From Candidatus Poribacteria bacterium (GTDB lineage: Bacteria > Poribacteria > WGA-4E > PCPOR2b): a DNA stretch of 64,000 nt. The notes under the pieces were generated by a model. The model was not told the origin of the DNA. It did not search any database and saw nothing but the letters and a program-made list of their open reading frames with translations. The DNA lies in the NCBI GenBank assembly GCA_028819845.1, contig JAPPKS010000027.1:186001-250000 (forward strand), written 5' to 3'. The number at the start of each line of letters is the position of its first letter. Positions within the stretch are counted from its first letter, which is position 1. Positions 45,498 to 53,912 of this stretch are shown one piece after another. A program made the position numbers and the translations under genes.

Positions 45498-46280
45498 TTA
45501 TGCGTTCTCTATCCTGCTTCGCACTGACAAATTGAGTTCGTCCATGTAAGCGATTAGGTATCCAAAGTCGCCGCCTATCTGAAGCCATTGCACGCCGCGT
45601 TTCGCCATAATGTAAGCGTAGTCTGGGTCTGTTCCCATTCCCGCGCCGACAAACAGCCCGGCATCGCGCGCCTTCTTGACTATCGTTTCAATCGCGGCGA
45701 CGACTTTGGGATGTTCGACATCGCCGAGCAGTCCCAACGCCCCCGAAAGGTCCTGGGGACCAATGACTAAAGAATCTATTCCCGGTATGGCTACAATCTC
45801 GTCGATAGCTTCCAGCGCGCCCATAGTTTCAATCTGGACAGCAACGAAGATGTCTGCATTGGCGCGGTCAACGTATTCACTCCCGCCCTCACGGCCGTAA
45901 TTGGACGGCACTCGCGGACCGAAGCCGCGGGTGCCTAGCGGAGGATAGTGGCAATCGCGGATAACTTGCCGCACCTCTTCCGCAGTCTTAACCTGCGGCA
46001 CAACTATCCCGTCCGCGCCCGCATCCAGCACCGGCTTGATAAACGGTGTTGCGCTGCCGCTCACACGGACTAGAGAAGCGACTTCCCTAGCACGCGCCGA
46101 CAAGAGGTGCCCGTTGAGCGCTTCAGGGCTCATTAAACTATGTTCTAAGTCAATCCAAAAAAAATCTACCGAGTCGCCCAATGCATCGGTAACGAGTGGA
46201 TCCGTTAGCGTGATGCCCGGTCCGAGGCAGATTGTTCCTGACTTGAGTTTCTCTCGAAACTTGTTAATTGCTTGACCCAT
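45498..46280 (-). CDS. HpcH/HpaI family aldolase
   Basis: Class II metal-dependent aldolases of this family cleave 2-keto-3-deoxy acids to pyruvate plus an aldehyde (for example 2-keto-3-deoxy-L-rhamnonate to lactaldehyde). The 260-residue protein has W-I-D-L-E-H-S with the catalytic His, the R-V-S-G Arg, D-A-G-A-D-G-I-V-V-P-Q-V, the R-G-F-G-P-R segment, and metal ligands Glu in V-Q-I-E-T and Asp in G-P-Q-D-L-S. AGGAG precedes the ATG. Neighbouring genes (SDR, mutarotase, amidohydrolase) suggest a sugar-acid substrate. Confidence 0.93.
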   Translation of the reverse strand: MGQAINKFREKLKSGTICLGPGITLTDPLVTDALGDSVDFFWIDLEHSLMSPEALNGHLLSARAREVASLVRVSGSATPFIKPVLDAGADGIVVPQVKTAEEVRQVIRDCHYPPLGTRGFGPRVPSNYGREGGSEYVDRANADIFVAVQIETMGALEAIDEIVAIPGIDSLVIGPQDLSGALGLLGDVEHPKVVAAIETIVKKARDAGLFVGAGMGTDPDYAYIMAKRGVQWLQIGGDFGYLIAYMDELNLSVRSRIENA

Positions 46281-46491
46281 AAAAAAATTCTCCTAATTTC
46301 ATTTTGCCTCATGTTAAAGTCCATTTCATCCATTTTAAACATGATTCGGTAGGTGCGATATCTAACCGCATCTAGGGACTGGATAGTACCGTTTAGACTA
46401 GGAAACCGAACCACCGCAGTTTATTAACGATTTGTGCACTATCCTAAAAAAGCAGGTTGTTTCTAATTTAAAAATGCAAATATGACCCAAT

Positions 46492-47355
46492 TTACATCGG
46501 ATGAACGGGATCAGGATACTGTGATTTTACCAAATCCAACCCTATCTTCCACGGCGCTTTGACCCCGTACCCCAGTTCCGACCCACCGCTAATGACCAGG
46601 TCAATACCGGTGACATAACTTGCCCAATCGCTCGCTAGAAACAGGCAGACATAACCGGCTTCCTCATTTGAACCGCTGCGTCCCGCCCACTGCCAGCTAT
46701 CTACCAGCTTATCGAGTTCTTCAGGGTTCTCCGATTGAGCCACCCCCTCGACACGGCTGTTTGACAAGATGTTGCCCGGCAGCACCGCGTTGACGCGTAC
46801 GCCGTGCCGCGCTTCCTCAATAGCAAGCGCTTTGGTGAACGCACTGATGCCGCCCTTGGTCGCGCAATAGATAGTCGCCAACTGCTGCCCCATAGTTCCG
46901 ACCAAGCTTCCCATATTGATGATGCTGCCGCGAACCTCTCTCAGATGCGGCAGGGCGTACTTGGAGGCGGCAAAATAGCTGACCAAGTTCAGGTCCAACA
47001 ATTGCTTAAAATCTTCGACCGAAAATTCATCTATCGCTCTATGCGGTGGATGCATACCGGCGTTATTAATCAGACAGTCCAAGCGTCCATACTTGTCAAC
47101 AGTCCAGTCTATGACTCGATAAATGTCTTCTGGTACGGATACATCGCACTGCCGAAAATGGCATTCGCCCGATCCTTGAGAGTTTAGTTCTGCCGCCAAC
47201 GCCTCTCCGGCTTCTCTGCCTCTGGCGCAAATTACGACGGGGGCGCCGGCTTCGACAAAGACCCGCGCGCATCCGGACCCGATACCCTTGCTGCCGCCAG
47301 TGATTAGCGTCACCTTAGTAAAATCTTGCGGAATTGGCATTACGTTAGGAGCCAC
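46492..47355 (-). CDS. SDR family NAD(P)-dependent dehydrogenase
   Basis: A 287-residue short-chain dehydrogenase with the nucleotide motif T-G-G-S-K-G-I-G, N-N-A-G, the catalytic Ser in M-G-S-L-V and the Y-C-A-T-K pair. It would oxidise a sugar or alcohol; the final ~40 residues are longer than usual and probably shape the substrate pocket. The start is a GTG at 47355, seven bases after GGAGG. In this cluster it may be the sugar dehydrogenase or the keto-deoxy-acid dehydrogenase. Confidence 0.92.
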   Translation of the reverse strand: MAPNVMPIPQDFTKVTLITGGSKGIGSGCARVFVEAGAPVVICARGREAGEALAAELNSQGSGECHFRQCDVSVPEDIYRVIDWTVDKYGRLDCLINNAGMHPPHRAIDEFSVEDFKQLLDLNLVSYFAASKYALPHLREVRGSIINMGSLVGTMGQQLATIYCATKGGISAFTKALAIEEARHGVRVNAVLPGNILSNSRVEGVAQSENPEELDKLVDSWQWAGRSGSNEEAGYVCLFLASDWASYVTGIDLVISGGSELGYGVKAPWKIGLDLVKSQYPDPVHPM

Positions 47356-47428
47356 GTCGATACCTCCGGCTGTTTCGAAATTGCATCACTACGCGTAACC
47401 GACTCGCTTAGGAATTCTCAAGTTTCAG

Positions 47429-47782
47429 CTAAGACTGCGGAATGAGTTCGCCGTCATAGGCGAAAACCTCTTTCATCTCTACCCAAGTCGAACCTTCTGG
47501 CGCCCCCGGAACTGTCTCTTGAAAAGTGCGCATCAGCGTGTCCCATTCTCTAGCTCTAGGGTGCTCCATGTATTTTGGCATATCTCGTTCCATGTCGAAG
47601 TCGTCTTCAGTCTCCATGAACATAAAAAGTTGCCGTCCGTAACGGTAAATGAAAAGCCGCAATACGCCGCAGTTCTGGACGCCCTGTATTACCTCCGGAA
47701 ACGGATTGGCATGGTACTCTTCGTACTGCCTGATGATTTCCGTGTCATCCTTCAGCAGAACAGTCTGTGCATAGCGTTTCAT
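47429..47782 (-). CDS. L-rhamnose mutarotase-like protein
   Basis: A 117-residue protein of the RhaM/YiiL ferredoxin-like fold. M-K-R-Y-A-Q-T-V starts strand 1, the conserved His follows in Y-E-E-Y-H-A-N-P-F-P-E-V, then L-R-L-F-I-Y and M-F-M-E-T-E-D-D-F-D-M, and a C-terminal W-x-x-M-K-E-V-F. Such enzymes interconvert anomers of L-rhamnose or L-fucose-type sugars. The frame is open to 47908, but AGGAG eight bases before the ATG at 47782 and the family N-terminus mark this start. It sits between the SDR gene and two dioxygenase genes. Confidence 0.85.
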   Translation of the reverse strand: MKRYAQTVLLKDDTEIIRQYEEYHANPFPEVIQGVQNCGVLRLFIYRYGRQLFMFMETEDDFDMERDMPKYMEHPRAREWDTLMRTFQETVPGAPEGSTWVEMKEVFAYDGELIPQS

Positions 47783-48002
47783 TCGCATTTCTCCTATTTC
47801 CGTTTGCATTGACCATAAATCATAATTGGTTGCCGCCTTCTGCATCCTTCCCATTATCAACGGGGAGTTAGAGGGCGCAATAATCACAGTCGGAGCAACT
47901 CCATCCAAATGGCCAATCGTTTGGGTTGGGTTCCCTTACCGACAGTTCTCAACCGTATCTGTATAGTAGGGGTTCACTGCCCGCGGTTGGTCAAGGGAGG
48001 GA

Positions 48003-48791
48003 TCACCCCGCCAAATCATAACCGAAATCCCGCCCGGCAACGTGCACCTCCGGCTTAACCTTGTACATTTCCCACCCTTCGGATCGGCGGCATTTGCTCG
48101 ATGCGTAATGGTATTGTATCGAACGCCGACGCTCGGCGGTATTATTTGGCGGCGACCCGTGCAACAACTCGCCGTGAAAAATCAACGCACCGCCCGCCTT
48201 CAACGGAACTGCTACGGCTTCTTCAAAAGACGGCGTTTTTAGCGTGCCGTATTCATTCTTGAAGCCACCATGTTCCAGGATTCCGAGTGTGTGCGAACCG
48301 GGGAGAACATGCATGCAGCCGTTCTCGACTGTGGCATCATCGCAAGCAATCCAAAATCCGACAATATGGTTTGGATTGCGTCGAAAATAGGCGTTGTCTT
48401 GGTGCCAAACCTTGGCGCTGCCAATGCGCGGCGGTTTTAGCAACATGATGCTTTGAAGTAGAACAACGTCGGGCCCCAACAGTGCTGTAGCAATCGCTGC
48501 CATCTTTGGATGGAAGGCTAGCTTTCGGAAGAAGACGTTGTGTCGAACCACGTTGGAGAGTTTTCGAACCCTTAATTCAATCTCGTCAGGCGCATTTTCG
48601 CCGCTTTCAACTGACGGCTCAAATTCCACCAGCCCGTCAGGGCCATCCGGATAACACCGTACAATTTTGGTAATTTCGCTTCGCACGGATTCGACTTCGT
48701 CCGCCGTGAATAGCCCTCCAACGGTGATGTACCCTTGTTGCCGGTACTGTAAAATCTGTTGATCGCTGATGGGGATAACGTTATCTGTCAT
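48003..48791 (-). CDS. phytanoyl-CoA dioxygenase family protein (first copy)
   Basis: A 262-residue non-haem iron and 2-oxoglutarate-dependent oxygenase. Iron ligands are seen as H-x-D in W-H-Q-D-N-A-Y-F (about residue 128) and the distal His in L-L-H-G-S-P-P-N (about 209). The Arg that binds 2-oxoglutarate lies near A-E-R-R-R-S-I. The middle segment N-G-C-M-H-V-L-P-G-S-H is typical. The family hydroxylates very different small molecules, and members are strikingly numerous in Poribacteria-like genomes. The adjacent paralogue is only distantly similar, so the two do not look like a recent duplication. Confidence 0.92.
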   Translation of the reverse strand: MTDNVIPISDQQILQYRQQGYITVGGLFTADEVESVRSEITKIVRCYPDGPDGLVEFEPSVESGENAPDEIELRVRKLSNVVRHNVFFRKLAFHPKMAAIATALLGPDVVLLQSIMLLKPPRIGSAKVWHQDNAYFRRNPNHIVGFWIACDDATVENGCMHVLPGSHTLGILEHGGFKNEYGTLKTPSFEEAVAVPLKAGGALIFHGELLHGSPPNNTAERRRSIQYHYASSKCRRSEGWEMYKVKPEVHVAGRDFGYDLAG

Positions 48792-48819
48792 GTTGTAACA
48801 CTTTTTCCCGTTGACGCGC

Positions 48820-49629
48820 TCAATACCCTCGGCTGTGCATGAACTCGATTAGTGCTCTGCGGCGCGGTCCCGCCGACTTTACCAAGTGATCCGGAAACTG
48901 TGAATTCCTTTCGTTCGCGCAGCTATGCTTCCACTGTTCGCCGTGATGCTCCAGCCATTCGACCTGCCAATCCTCCGTTGGTTTCGCGCCGAACGTCAGC
49001 CCCAAGAACCGGCGCCCCGGCTTTCCGCCCCATGAGGAGTGTCCGAGTTTCTGATTGAAAAAGATGATGTCACCTGGGCGCGTGTTCGTGGCGATGGCGC
49101 CGGGAAGGTCCGTCGGCGGCACGCCCGCCGGCGTTAAAGCGTCTGCATCGCTCGGATTGCCCATCGTAATCAACCCGCGCAGCGCATCGCCGTAGCCCCT
49201 GCGGTGTGTTCCCGGGAGCAGCCAGAGACAACCCGGTCCCTCGCTGTGGTCGTCCAGATACATTATCACCTTGAGCATCAGGTATTCAGTCGGCTTACCG
49301 GCTTCCATCGGGATGACCGTGTCCTGGTGCCAACTCGAATTCCCGCCGTGGCGCTGCGCGTCTGACGCAATGAGTTGGAACCCGTCCCCCATTAAGTTTT
49401 CTAGCCTGTCCATAATGCGGGGGTCATCAAGGAAATGATCGCAGAAACCTGCGTGAATGCTCAATCCGGGGTAACCCATCTGACCAACGCCCGCGAACGG
49501 TCCGCACACCGCGTCGCACCCCTCGTCAAACCAGCGGGAAAACTGCTCCATCTCTTCCGAATTAAACAAGCTCCGCTTGATAATAAAGCCGAACGTGTCG
49601 AAGTGCACCTTCTCTTGTTCTGGGGTCAT
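48820..49629 (-). CDS. phytanoyl-CoA dioxygenase family protein (second copy)
   Basis: A 269-residue Fe(II)/2-oxoglutarate oxygenase with H-x-D in S-S-W-H-Q-D-T-V (about residue 99), G-C-L-W-L-L-P-G-T-H-R in the middle, a distal His in K-L-G-H-S-S-W-G-G (about 195) and an Arg in P-G-R-R-F-L (about 204). AAGGTG lies before the ATG. It ends 28 bases before the first-copy gene starts, so the two are one unit. The substrate could be a modified sugar, a taurine-like compound or an alkyl chain; the sequence does not decide. Confidence 0.92.
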   Translation of the reverse strand: MTPEQEKVHFDTFGFIIKRSLFNSEEMEQFSRWFDEGCDAVCGPFAGVGQMGYPGLSIHAGFCDHFLDDPRIMDRLENLMGDGFQLIASDAQRHGGNSSWHQDTVIPMEAGKPTEYLMLKVIMYLDDHSEGPGCLWLLPGTHRRGYGDALRGLITMGNPSDADALTPAGVPPTDLPGAIATNTRPGDIIFFNQKLGHSSWGGKPGRRFLGLTFGAKPTEDWQVEWLEHHGEQWKHSCANERNSQFPDHLVKSAGPRRRALIEFMHSRGY

Positions 49630-49882
49630 GATGATTCACCTTCTGTCATGATGTAGAAAATATGGTCATTACAACTACAAGTAATAGGTTTGCTCATTAA
49701 TTTGTGAGAGAGGCTTCCTCGTCTCGATTATTAGTCGGTCAATCCTTCCGTGTGTAAACATCACCCGCAAAGGCTCTACTTCGGTCTGTAGGAGAAGTTT
49801 CCGCCCCTCGACTTTCGCCCTTCAATCACGCCTCGTGTAATTATCAACAGAAACGACGATAACAACTCAATGGCGATGCAAA

Positions 49883-50551
49883 CTATCGACCGTATCGGGT
49901 TTTTAAGGTTCCCCATTTCGTTGCGAGCTTGTCTGCCGACGACACCGCCTTGGGTGGGATGGTCGGCTGAAATTCGCCACGGTAGAACCGAACGCCATCT
50001 ATCCAGTAATTCACTCTTGACCCTTCGGGCGCGTTGGTGATTTGCAGCGAACCCGCTAGGGCGGCGGGTATGCTGGTCACCCAGTATTCCTTCCATTCAG
50101 TGCCGACATCAAAAATCTTGTCCGGACCCATAGGCCACGGCTCGTTGATATGATCGATAAAGGTCAGTCTAAGCTGGCGGGGTTTTTCCGCCTTTAGAAA
50201 TGCGGAGAAAGTATGAATCTTTTTCTTCTCAAGGATAAAAACATCCACTTGTACAATATTGGGTTTCCATTTGTCAACCGGATCCAAGATAATATCAAAG
50301 ACGTAGAGGCTGGATTCCCCTACCGCGGCGTTCTTTTTGTCTAATTTCATGTTGCCCTGCGTCGCCGCCGCTTTCCATAGCCCCCACTGCGCCGTGTCGT
50401 CAGGCGTCTCGAAATCTCCGCATCGGGCGAGATTTTCAATTTCTTCTGCGCCGGCGCACACGCAATTGATAATAGTCCATGACAAAATTCCTATTACTAT
50501 CATTAGCAATCTTGTTTGCAAACTTTTGGTTACCTCAGATACGTGTGTCAT
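49883..50551 (-). CDS. secreted carbohydrate-binding-like protein with W-G-T-L-K tail
   Basis: A signal peptide (M-T-H-V-S-E, then a hydrophobic core ending near C-A-G-A) leads a single beta-sandwich domain of the CBM4/9-like type. It starts with N-L-A-R-C-G-D-F-E-T-P and W-G-L-W-K-A, has V-G-E-S-S-L-Y-V-F-D and ends in V-N-Y-W-I-D-G-V-R-F-Y. No catalytic domain is attached. The final residues K-L-A-T-K-W-G-T-L-K-T match the tail of the LamG protein at 18291-19109. The frame is open to 50689; ATG 50551 gives the compact signal peptide, with 50557 and 50578 as alternatives. It is upstream of the dioxygenase genes but 250 bases away. Confidence 0.75.
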   Translation of the reverse strand: MTHVSEVTKSLQTRLLMIVIGILSWTIINCVCAGAEEIENLARCGDFETPDDTAQWGLWKAAATQGNMKLDKKNAAVGESSLYVFDIILDPVDKWKPNIVQVDVFILEKKKIHTFSAFLKAEKPRQLRLTFIDHINEPWPMGPDKIFDVGTEWKEYWVTSIPAALAGSLQITNAPEGSRVNYWIDGVRFYRGEFQPTIPPKAVSSADKLATKWGTLKTRYGR

Positions 50552-51217
50552 ATACATACTTTTCAACGATGGCGCCATTTCTATAATTGCTAAGCTCGAA
50601 AAAAATATATCCCCTCGACGCAGCGCATCCCAGTTCTTCAGCCGATGCCTATCATAATTACCCGGTAAGCATAGTATAGCAAATCCCACCTAGACGGTCA
50701 ATCCATAATCCAAGAATTAGGTCGGTGTGCTTATATACGATAAAGATGCATCATGTCAGTGTTTGTAGGTTGGGTAGGCCGGAGAAAATGAAACATGTGC
50801 ATTCTGATAAATCGTCTTACCGGTAAATGCGTTCGATATTCGTTGAACGGAGCGAAACCCAACGGTGTTAAAACCTATGGACAACAAAAATGCGGCTTGA
50901 GGATTAAGTGATACCGAACATCAGATCTGTCTCTGGCCTGTAATTGCTATTTATTGTCCCAAATATTGTGCTGTTTGAATTGCCCGGTTTGTTTCCCTTA
51001 TGGTTCATCAGCGTTAGGCTTCGGAAACACTAGAGAAGACTATCGCAGCGGGTAGAAAATTATCGCCTTCGCTATCCGCTCAGTGGACCCTACTCGGTTA
51101 ATTGCTGTTCGCAACTTACCCGAACTGGCTTGCAGAGAAAATGTGTTTGGATTGAGAATCGTTAGGACCCACTAACACATCTCTTCAAAATCGAACGCAA
51201 AAAGAGGGCGATTTTCC
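50552..51217. other. intergenic region with a repeat element, otherwise empty
   Basis: No gene was recognised in this ~665-base gap. It contains one copy of an inverted-repeat element (listed separately). Reading frames are short on both strands. Confidence 0.5.
50764..50866 (+). repeat. MITE-like inverted-repeat element, copy 1
   Basis: The left end reads TGTAGGTTGGGTAG and the right end GAGCGAAACCCAAC; GTTGGGT (50769-50775) pairs with ACCCAAC (50857-50863). About 80 bases of A/T-rich sequence lie between. The end sequences match those of the element at 52709-52810 read in the opposite direction. Confidence 0.55.
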
Positions 51218-52282
51218 TTAATCCACCGGCATCGCGTGTGCAGGAATTGTATGGCCTTGTTCACTCCAAAATTGGTAGGCGCCTTGGTGGAGCGGTATTA
51301 CAAATGCTTTTGGGGCATTTTCAGGCGTCATATCCGCCGCAGCGCCTCCGGTGGCATCGCGCATTGCTTGCAATCCTTCTGAGGTATAAACCCGCTGGAG
51401 GATTGCATAAACTATTTCTGCTGACATATCTTTGTGAGCGATTAGCAATGTCGGCATCAATAGTGTGTTAACTGTCTCAACTTTGCCCCCGTAAGCATCC
51501 ACTGGAAGTGCTCCGGATAGGTAAAACGGGTACTGGTCGTAAAACCCAGATGCTTGCGCGGGTGCGTCCATGTCAAGCATTCTGATGTCGTTAGTTGCAG
51601 CGAGCTGCGCCATCGCATCGTTCGGCACGCTGACCAACATATGAAAAGCGTTGACTTCTCCGGTCCGGAGCGCTGTTGCACCTTCATCACTGCCCTTATG
51701 CACCACCACAAATTCGCCCCAGATGCCAGCCGATGTTGCCAAGCGCGCTATCGTTTGTGCCGAGCCGGATCCGATTCTACCGCTGGCTATTGTGTTGCCG
51801 ACCAAGTCTTCAAATTGATGAATATCGCTATCAGCCAGCACGGCAGTCTGGGAATACGCAATATAGAGTAGCGTCACGGCTCTGATGTTAGTTTTCGCAC
51901 CCTCTTCAGCGAATACTTCTTGCCCGTGGAAACCCAAATAGCTTTCCGATGAAAAGGCGATACCGAGGTAATCCTGATTTTCGTTTACACGGCGTGTATT
52001 CGCTACCGATCCCGGAGATGCCTCAACAGCTATTTCCAATTTCGATTGATTCTGCGTGGCGATGTTACTCACTGCGTGCGCAAATGGCGTAAAGCTGCCG
52101 CCCGGCGTGCCGCCCAGAATAGTAACGGTTGTGGTTTCGGAGGCTTCCGGGACGTCTTCCGTTATGAGAAGTTCCTGAATCATGTCGCAGCTACTAATGG
52201 TGATAACGAACAACACAGCTATAGTTATTGCTAAGCTAGCATGAGAGGAAAGTTGACTTAAACACGGGCGATTTTTCTGCAT
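51218..52282 (-). CDS. TAXI family TRAP transporter solute-binding lipoprotein
   Basis: A 354-residue periplasmic binding protein of the TAXI type: G-T-P-G-G-S-F near the N-terminus of the mature domain, A-S-P-G-S-V-A-N, G-R-I-G-S-G-S-A-Q-T-I and the C-terminal H-x-G-A-Y-Q-F. A lipoprotein signal ends at Cys32 (I-S-S-C). Asp at position +2 would, by the E. coli rule, retain it in the inner membrane. AGGAAGG precedes the ATG. The fused DctQM-type permease that normally accompanies TAXI proteins is not in the window. Ligands of characterised members include glutamate and other organic acids. Confidence 0.9.
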   Translation of the reverse strand: MQKNRPCLSQLSSHASLAITIAVLFVITISSCDMIQELLITEDVPEASETTTVTILGGTPGGSFTPFAHAVSNIATQNQSKLEIAVEASPGSVANTRRVNENQDYLGIAFSSESYLGFHGQEVFAEEGAKTNIRAVTLLYIAYSQTAVLADSDIHQFEDLVGNTIASGRIGSGSAQTIARLATSAGIWGEFVVVHKGSDEGATALRTGEVNAFHMLVSVPNDAMAQLAATNDIRMLDMDAPAQASGFYDQYPFYLSGALPVDAYGGKVETVNTLLMPTLLIAHKDMSAEIVYAILQRVYTSEGLQAMRDATGGAAADMTPENAPKAFVIPLHQGAYQFWSEQGHTIPAHAMPVD

Positions 52283-52329
52283 TATTGGGTATCCTTCCTA
52301 TGCGCGATAAAATAGTCATTTTTGTAGTT

Positions 52330-52358
52330 TTTATAGACATCAGGTGAACGATGAGCAA
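52330..52358 (-). promoter_or_regulatory. promoter of the TAXI protein gene
   Basis: On the minus strand: TTGCTC, 17 bases, TATAAA. Transcription would start near 52323, about 40 bases before the ATG. Confidence 0.6.
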
Positions 52359-53417
52359 CTAATCAAATGCGCGAACTGCAAGTATGATAGTCTTCCCCAG
52401 TCTCCCTCCCAACGAAAACCCTTCGTATGGATTGGAGATTTCTGAACACCGAACTCCTCCTTTGACTCTTGTTGATTTTAGTTGGATCGAAAGTCATGAC
52501 GTCAGAATAAAACGGTTGGTGGCTCGGAAGATTCAAATTGCGTTGAGTTTCGTAAAGTCTAGAGACCGCCAGAGAACCCTATCGCCCACCCAATCTAGTC
52601 GGTTGATTCCGCAGCACAAATTACAAAAAACTCATCGATCCCTTAAAATTTCAGTCAAATATTGGGACGTATGTCATTGCAGAAAGCAGGTTCGGATTTA
52701 GATAACGCGTCGGGTTACGCTACGTCATGGAGGTTTTGTAACATTATTCAGTTGCGGTGCCCCCACCTAATGATGGCGTTTTTCGTTAAACTGCTCAACC
52801 TAACCTACAGCTTCTGTACAGGTGTCATTTTTCTGGTTTTTTTGGAATTTAGGACTAAGATTGAGGCCGTGGCTAAGCCTATGACGGATTGAATCTCAAT
52901 ATACCACATTTTCCATATTGAATGAGGCTGGAAAATGGGATTGAAATAAACGGCGACGGTCCCAAGGACCCAGACCCAACCGGTTTTCTGTCGTTTCCAT
53001 GCCTCGGATGCGAGATATGCGAACGCCGGACAGCAGACTCACTTAAGCAAGGTTGAATGCGGATAAAATAGATCCCCAAAAAAAGGAGTGTACAATAGCA
53101 TCGCAATGACTATGGCTTGGGGAATCCAAATTGATTTCGTATCAATTTTCATGTATGGAGTTCTCAACGGGCTGTGTCTCGAAGATACGACGTTGTAAAC
53201 GTTGAAGTTGGCCCGCCCTAGAGTTGCGGCCAGCGCAGTTTCTGACCGCACCAGCGCACTGCATAAATACTGGTTCGGTAAGGAATTCGAATTTACCGCA
53301 GAATAAAACGATCATCTACTCTAGCTTTAGCTCCCGCTTGTCAAGGGGGAGGGATTTACGATTCGACGTGACGCACAGCCGATATATGCAGTGACCAATA
53401 GCTAGTGACTATGACGT
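52359..53417. other. long gene-poor region
   Basis: Over 1 kb without a gene I can support. Frames on the plus strand (52384-52701 and others) have no family features or ribosome site. A minus-strand frame at 53039-53251 has one hydrophobic stretch (A-I-V-I-A-M-L-L-Y-T-P-F-F-G), but no Shine-Dalgarno sequence. The region holds one repeat element, listed separately, and may be decayed sequence. Confidence 0.45.
52709..52810 (-). repeat. MITE-like inverted-repeat element, copy 2
   Basis: Read on the minus strand the element begins CTGTAGGTTAGGTTGAGC and ends CGTAGCGTAACCCGAC, the same terminal pattern as the copy at 50764-50866. The core contains GGTGGGGGCACC. The copies differ clearly inside, so both look old. 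Confidence 0.5.
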
Positions 53418-53891
53418 TTATATTTGATTTTCATTCGACCAGTGGGTCAGGGCTTTTTCGGGTGATGAGATTTCGGCGATTGATGTGTAATAGAAGCGTT
53501 CCCAGCCTTGCTGCGGCAGTCCTGTAAACAGCATGAGATTGAGCGGGTATTCGTCACTATCAGCGGCACGGCGAAAGTCGTCTCGAAATAGAAATATTGG
53601 TTTGCCCGCGGTTATCGCCATTCCAAGTTCGACCATGACGCCTTCGTCGGGTGGCACGCCGTTAACAACGGCAAAGATTGCGTCCGCCTCCATTAAATCC
53701 TGCATGTCCGCCTGCCCGACACGATAAGCCCAACCCGAAGACGAGGTGTCTTCGTTGTTCCGCGCAAACGGCTCCCACACTTCTAAGCCCAGCGCTTCGA
53801 GTGCCTGGACGAGCGCGGGCAACAGGACAGTCCGCTGTTGGTCCGAGAATCCGTAAGGGTTCGCGAGGTATACGGTTTTACGTCTCTTCAT
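53418..53891 (-). CDS. nucleoside 2-deoxyribosyltransferase-like protein
   Basis: A ~157-residue Rossmann-like protein with family features: T-V-Y-L-A-N-P-Y-G at the N-terminus, a D-L-M-E-A-D-A-I-F-A-V-V-N-G segment, the catalytic Glu in D-E-G-V-M-V-E-L-G-M-A, and K-P-I-F-L-F-R-D-D. Such proteins exchange bases between deoxynucleosides or hydrolyse nucleoside monophosphates. A GTG at 53894 is also in frame, but the ATG at 53891 has AAGGA at a good distance. It follows the semialdehyde dehydrogenase gene after about 20 bases, so cotranscription is likely, possibly linking pyrimidine base salvage to its breakdown. Confidence 0.82.
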   Translation of the reverse strand: MKRRKTVYLANPYGFSDQQRTVLLPALVQALEALGLEVWEPFARNNEDTSSSGWAYRVGQADMQDLMEADAIFAVVNGVPPDEGVMVELGMAITAGKPIFLFRDDFRRAADSDEYPLNLMLFTGLPQQGWERFYYTSIAEISSPEKALTHWSNENQI

Positions 53892-53912
53892 CACGATTCC
53901 TTGCTACCAGCG

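Noticed and set aside
44546-50551. Prophage or genomic island
   Set aside because: No integrase, tRNA boundary or phage gene is present, and codon use looks like the neighbours.
52384-52701. 105-codon plus-strand frame
   Set aside because: No family features or ribosome site, in a stretch with other signs of decay.
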